Source: Syncephalis plumigaleata
Lineage: Eukaryota > Zoopagomycota > Zoopagomycetes > Zoopagales > Piptocephalidaceae
Assembly (NCBI GenBank): GCA_025201365.1
Contig: JAIXMF010000001.1
Location: 434,001-498,000 of the forward strand
Reading direction: 5' to 3'
DNA: 64,000 nucleotides
The notes beneath the pieces were generated by a model that saw nothing but the letters and a program-made list of their open reading frames with translations, searched no databases and was not told where the DNA came from. Numbering within the stretch: position 1 is the stretch's first letter; each line of letters starts with the position of its first letter. Of the stretch, positions 60,171-64,000 are shown in pieces. A program made the translations under genes and the position numbers.

Positions 60171-60874
60171 ATGGGTTGTGTTTTCAATGCTGGCACCATA
60201 GTGATAACAAACAATTGCAATTAACAACTATAACTACTATAACGAGTTGTTTTCCAATTATTATACAGAGTGATCATGTGTAATTATTTGATAATGGTGT
60301 GTATATATACAGATGTAAAGTGTAGTAGTTTAGCAATCAATCAATTAGAAGTATGTACGCGTATATAAGTAATAAGTAGAAATAAGGTTAAGTAATGCCA
60401 ACTATAGTAAGTATTCGAATGATCATGTCAAATCATCTAGCTATTCTATTACTATAAAGCTCTAAAGATACGCTGTTGCTGTTGCTACTGTTTGTAATTA
60501 AATATGATCAACAAGTAACATAACATTGACGTACTTATTGCAAATATGAATTCTACTTGGTTGAATTGAACTGTTGTATTATACACTCATGCTTGTATAT
60601 TGTCTAAACTCACTTGAAAGAAGAATGGCATTGCGTATAATCCAGAATTAAAGCTGTAATACCAATAATCTATTTCGTATTTGTAGGACAACCCCTTACA
60701 AAGTCCGTTGCTTTTTTACGTCTATCATGTGCGTGCGTGTGTGTGCATGTGTGCCTTATCTTTTCTTTTTTAGCACGCAATTCTACCTATTTACTCGCTG
60801 ATATTATCGTTACTTCTCCTCATCATCTACGTGTATACAACTAGTTAACAGCCGTACAGTTAGTTTCACTCTGC
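60171..60874. other. Spacer between eL6 and the AKTIP-like gene
   Basis: About 700 bases, same-strand neighbours. AT-rich with a (GT)n patch at about 60729-60751. It should hold the eL6 terminator region and the downstream promoter. No coding sequence seen. Confidence 0.6.
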
Positions 60875-62328
60875 ATGGATTCGGTAATTATCTATTCAAT
60901 ATTCATCTAGATGATGGCATAACCGCTATAACAGTAATACAAGTACTAATTGACTATTTGTGCTGATTCAGTTTGCTTTCCGTACACCTGGCTTATCACT
61001 TAATGGACGGGCACCGGCTTCCGTGGCCGTTGACCGTGCCAGTTCAGTGCGTAGTGCCACCATGGCCCTACCCTCACATCCTGCCGGTGTAGCGTCGACA
61101 ACCTCGCCTAGCGGTGGAGTGAGCAGCTCTTTACCAAGTACTCCGACATCCGCCAGTACTGCCGCTCATGCCTTGCGTGGAGGTGCTGCTGCTGCTGCTG
61201 CTGCTGCTGCCGCTCTCGAGGAACGTAAAGCAACGCAGTCCACTCAGGCGCAACACTTTCGTCGTTACGAGCTTATGGTTGAGTTGTAAGTATGATGCAC
61301 GCCACATGTACATGCATAACAAATATTCAAAGATGTCATCATCATCAAGAAATACTAATATATATTGCTTGTCATAATATCCGTTCTATCTATTCATTAG
61401 CACAAGTCTACGGAATCCAAAACATTGTCCACCCGGTGTCTATATGATGCCAGGTCTTGATGATATGATGAGTAAGTGATTACCGATTAATGAACATATC
61501 TCTATCCAATTTATTAGCCAATGACTATTCTATTAATACGCATACGACTATGTAATTGATGTTATTAGCTTGGTACGGTGTCTGTTTCATTGATAGTGGC
61601 TATTATCGTGATGCAGTATTCAAGTTCAAACTGGTCATTCCCGATGATTATCCTAATCGTTGCCCGGCTGTCTCATTTATTACCGATATATTCCATCCGC
61701 TAGTCGATCCTAATGGCCGTTTCTCATTACGATCACGCTTTCCTCGATGGGAACCACATCGCGATCATATCTTCCATGTACTACGCTATGTACGAGACGC
61801 ATTCCGTCGTTCCTCGTTAGATCGACTCGAGGAGAATCAGTGCCCTAATCGAGAGGCCCTACAAATGTACGTATTTCTACTCTCAAATCGATAACACTAT
61901 ACGTGAACCTGCTAATCATTCATAAATTGTTTTAGGTACAAGGAGGAGCCGTCATTATTTGCTAAACTAGCACAACAATGCTCTAATATCTCGACAAAGG
62001 ATTCTATTCTATATGATAATTACCCGGAAACCAATTCTATTCGATTTGTTCGATTAACTGATGTAAAACAAGGTATGATTGCAATGATCTTGTATGTAAA
62101 CAGAATCACTAATCATATGTTATTATATTTTATGTTATTAGAGGAAGCAAAGAAACGCATGTTAGAGAGTGTGGTAAGTGACACTATTATATTCAATAGT
62201 AAACATTATTGATAATCATTGTTATTGTTGTACATGTTATTTAGCCATCCACTGATCGAGCAGCACACAGCAGTTTCAAGGAGATGCTACGCTCCATGCA
62301 ATCTACGAATGTCAATTTAAAGCAGTAA
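60875..62328 (+). CDS. AKTIP/FTS-like ubiquitin E2 variant
   Basis: A UBC-fold protein without catalytic cysteine, like AKTIP/FTS, which acts with Hook proteins on dynein-based transport. The first coding exon is only 9 nt (ATGGATTCG, 60875-60883). Exon 2 starts at 60972 (FAFRTPGLSLNGRAP) and carries a Ser/Thr/Pro-rich linker with an Ala10 run (GCT/GCC repeat, about 61182-61212). The UBC fold follows: RRYELMVEL, CPPGVYMMPGLDDMM, TWYGVCFIDSGYYRDAVFKF, LVIPDDYPNRCPAVSF and FHPLVDPNGRFSLRSRFPRW. The HPN-like loop has no Cys. The helical tail ends LRSMQSTNVNLKQ at 62328. Seven exons, frame intact. Confidence 0.85.
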
Positions 62329-62382
62329 ATTTATTGTTACCATCATTAGAATAGTAAATAAAGTTGCATAAACGATATCGTT

Positions 62383-64000
62383 TTAATCAACTAAATCTCG
62401 ACGAAATTGCTCTCCTTTGGCTTGCGCTAAAAAGAATGACATACATGCATGTATTAGTATTATTACAATAACTTAATAGTTTGTCTATGTCTATGTGTGT
62501 GTGTACTTACTTTCTGAAGGAACAATGACATGTGCACCTACTGTGCAATCCTTTAATGATGCTCGCTCCAGCACCTTGCCATTTTGACAAACGACACATC
62601 CATCCAATTTGACACTAGTACGAAATAGATTAATGATTATCCTTGCTCTTCTAACTAGAAAACTTACTTGTCACCTAGCGAGACATTATCCATTAGGATA
62701 GAATTGACAATCTTTACGTTTTTGCCAATCTGGCAGTGTGCTCCAATGACGGAACGTTTAACGGAACAGCGTTCATCTACGCGTGTACCTTCACCGACCA
62801 ATGAGTCTGGTCCCACCTAGAGGTAAACACATCAATGATTAGCACATCACTGACTATTATATTTGAGCGTATACAAATATACATAACTTACCTGAGTTTT
62901 AGCATCTACTTCAGCCGAGGCATGAACACGAGCAGCACCATGATGAGCGGCGTAGATTCTGGTCATCTAGTATATACATAAATAAACAATAAGTTACAGT
63001 ACAACTATGGTAGTAATGCAATCACAGTGGCACTTACATGTCGATTCAATTCGGAATAGGCTGAAATGGTATTGGCCCTACCCGTCATACAAGTACTCGT
63101 TCGACAAACGATAGCGTAGCAACTAATATTCGCCGATTTATCATCGATATCCTGAGGATATACCGTGCTCGATAGTTGTAATGCAATCTTTTCATCTGCC
63201 GTTAAAAGTGCATCTGATGGCATGGCAGATGCTACTATTAACAGTATACACAGATAGATTAGACATATATATGCGTGTGTATATGCTACTTCATTCGATC
63301 TATCTATTCTACGTGGTTCTACAACGTATTAACTCTACTTACACTCTAAAACACCTTCTCGTTCAGCACGACCACGTTTCCATTGCATCTTTACTAGGGC
63401 GGGCAGTAGATCCTCGCGTAAGGATATGATACGCGGTTGATCTGCTAGATAATCCAATACCCAACGTTTAAATATGTACACATGCGCATCTAGTAGATTG
63501 GCATGTAGACGAACACGAGGATATCTAATGATCATTGCTTATTACTTAGTTATTGCTTATTATAAAGCAACTAGACTTACTTCCACATCATAGTGGCACG
63601 CACTTGCATTTCAGTTCGTGATTCCTCCGCCGTCGATAGATGAACAAGTTGTTGTTGCGATGTAACACCTACAAATCGTGCGAAATCTATATAGATGAAT
63701 GGTACATGTTAATTACGATTATTATTACTAAATAGTTCGTAGTTACCATCTTCTTTGGCTACTACAGCGGTATCAGCTTGCTCGTAGAACATTGTAGTTA
63801 CTGCTGCATCGCTGTGCAATCGATAGAAATCAAGTAGATGATTAGGATCTACTTCTGTAATCAAATCACATCCCACTACAAGTACATCTCCCTATGTCGC
63901 AATCATTGATCATGATAATCGAGCGAGTTAGCAAATAGAACGTGTAATTTCTTGGCATGGAAATGAATATTGCTACCATGCTCGTCTCTCGTCATTGCTA
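62383..64000 (-). CDS. GCD1: Translation initiation factor eIF2B subunit gamma (partial, N-terminus outside window)
   Basis: Nucleotide-exchange factor subunit that recharges eIF2. The nucleotidyltransferase-like part is partly visible: GDVLVVGCDLITEVDPNHLL and DFYRLHSDAAVTTMFYEQAD. Then come LHANLLDAHVYIFKRWVLDY and ISLREDLLPALVKMQWKRG. The left-handed beta-helix repeats follow: VGPDSLVGEGTRV, CSVKRSVIGAHCQIGKNVKI, VNSILMDNVSLGDK and VKLDGCVVCQNGKVLERASL, ending at 62383. This matches eIF2B gamma (EIF2B3) rather than epsilon: there is no C-terminal W2 domain. The upstream-most exon continues past position 64000. An intron is inferred at 63892-63976. Stop codons of this gene and the AKTIP-like gene lie 54 bases apart. 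Confidence 0.92.

Noticed and set aside
1-64000. tRNA, rRNA, CRISPR arrays, telomeric repeats, retroelements
   Set aside because: Scanned by eye for B-box-like words, spaced direct repeats, telomere runs and reverse transcriptase motifs; none found. A tRNAscan and repeat search would be needed to be certain.

Overview
The window is nuclear DNA of a fungus. Genes carry many short introns (about 50-90 nt, GT..AG, with ctaac/ctaat branch sites close to the acceptor), spacers are AT-rich, and several proteins belong to fungal-type families: a CCCH+RWD+CHY zinc-finger protein, a fungal C19 ubiquitin hydrolase family, and lineage-expanded F-box, seven-helix and kinase-like proteins. I infer an early-diverging lineage, perhaps Zoopagomycota (Syncephalis/Thamnocephalis-like). 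The lineage call is inference; 'fungus' is well supported.

Layout. 0-5.6 kb: 3' end of an unidentified gene, a membrane-anchored SDR, a small inverted-repeat element carrying the tail of a TnpB/Fanzor-like nuclease, a secreted kinase-like protein, and a VAT-1-like oxidoreductase. 8-21 kb: inositol hexakisphosphate kinase, eIF3b, an AidB-type acyl-CoA dehydrogenase, and a biotin-dependent acyl-CoA carboxylase alpha chain in divergent orientation to it. 22-27 kb: an accessory stretch with a secreted Lys/Glu-repeat protein, an F-box protein and a seven-helix membrane protein. 28-64 kb: compact housekeeping DNA with REV7, a ubiquitin hydrolase, PPIL3 cyclophilin, ESF2/ABT1, DIS3L2, the CHY/CCCH protein, a CBS-like PLP enzyme, an alpha/beta hydrolase, a double-Myb protein, an uncharacterised disordered protein, RNA polymerase I/III subunit AC19, mitochondrial mL49, eIF3e, ribosomal protein eL6, an AKTIP/FTS-like E2 variant, and eIF2B gamma (cut by the window end).

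Themes. Translation and RNA biology dominate (eIF3b, eIF3e, eIF2B gamma, eL6, mL49, ESF2, AC19, DIS3L2). From 26 to 60 kb, fifteen consecutive genes strictly alternate strands, giving convergent tails 50-250 bp apart and several short shared promoters.

Sequence quality. Many otherwise conserved genes, including essential single-copy ones, have reading frames that break. Wherever I could resolve the break, it looks like one absent base, usually in a short homopolymer. This points to residual long-read consensus errors rather than pseudogenes, so CDS spans below give the whole gene and each entry notes the breaks. The most interesting signal is the Fanzor/TnpB-like tail inside the inverted-repeat element at 1.6-2.55 kb.
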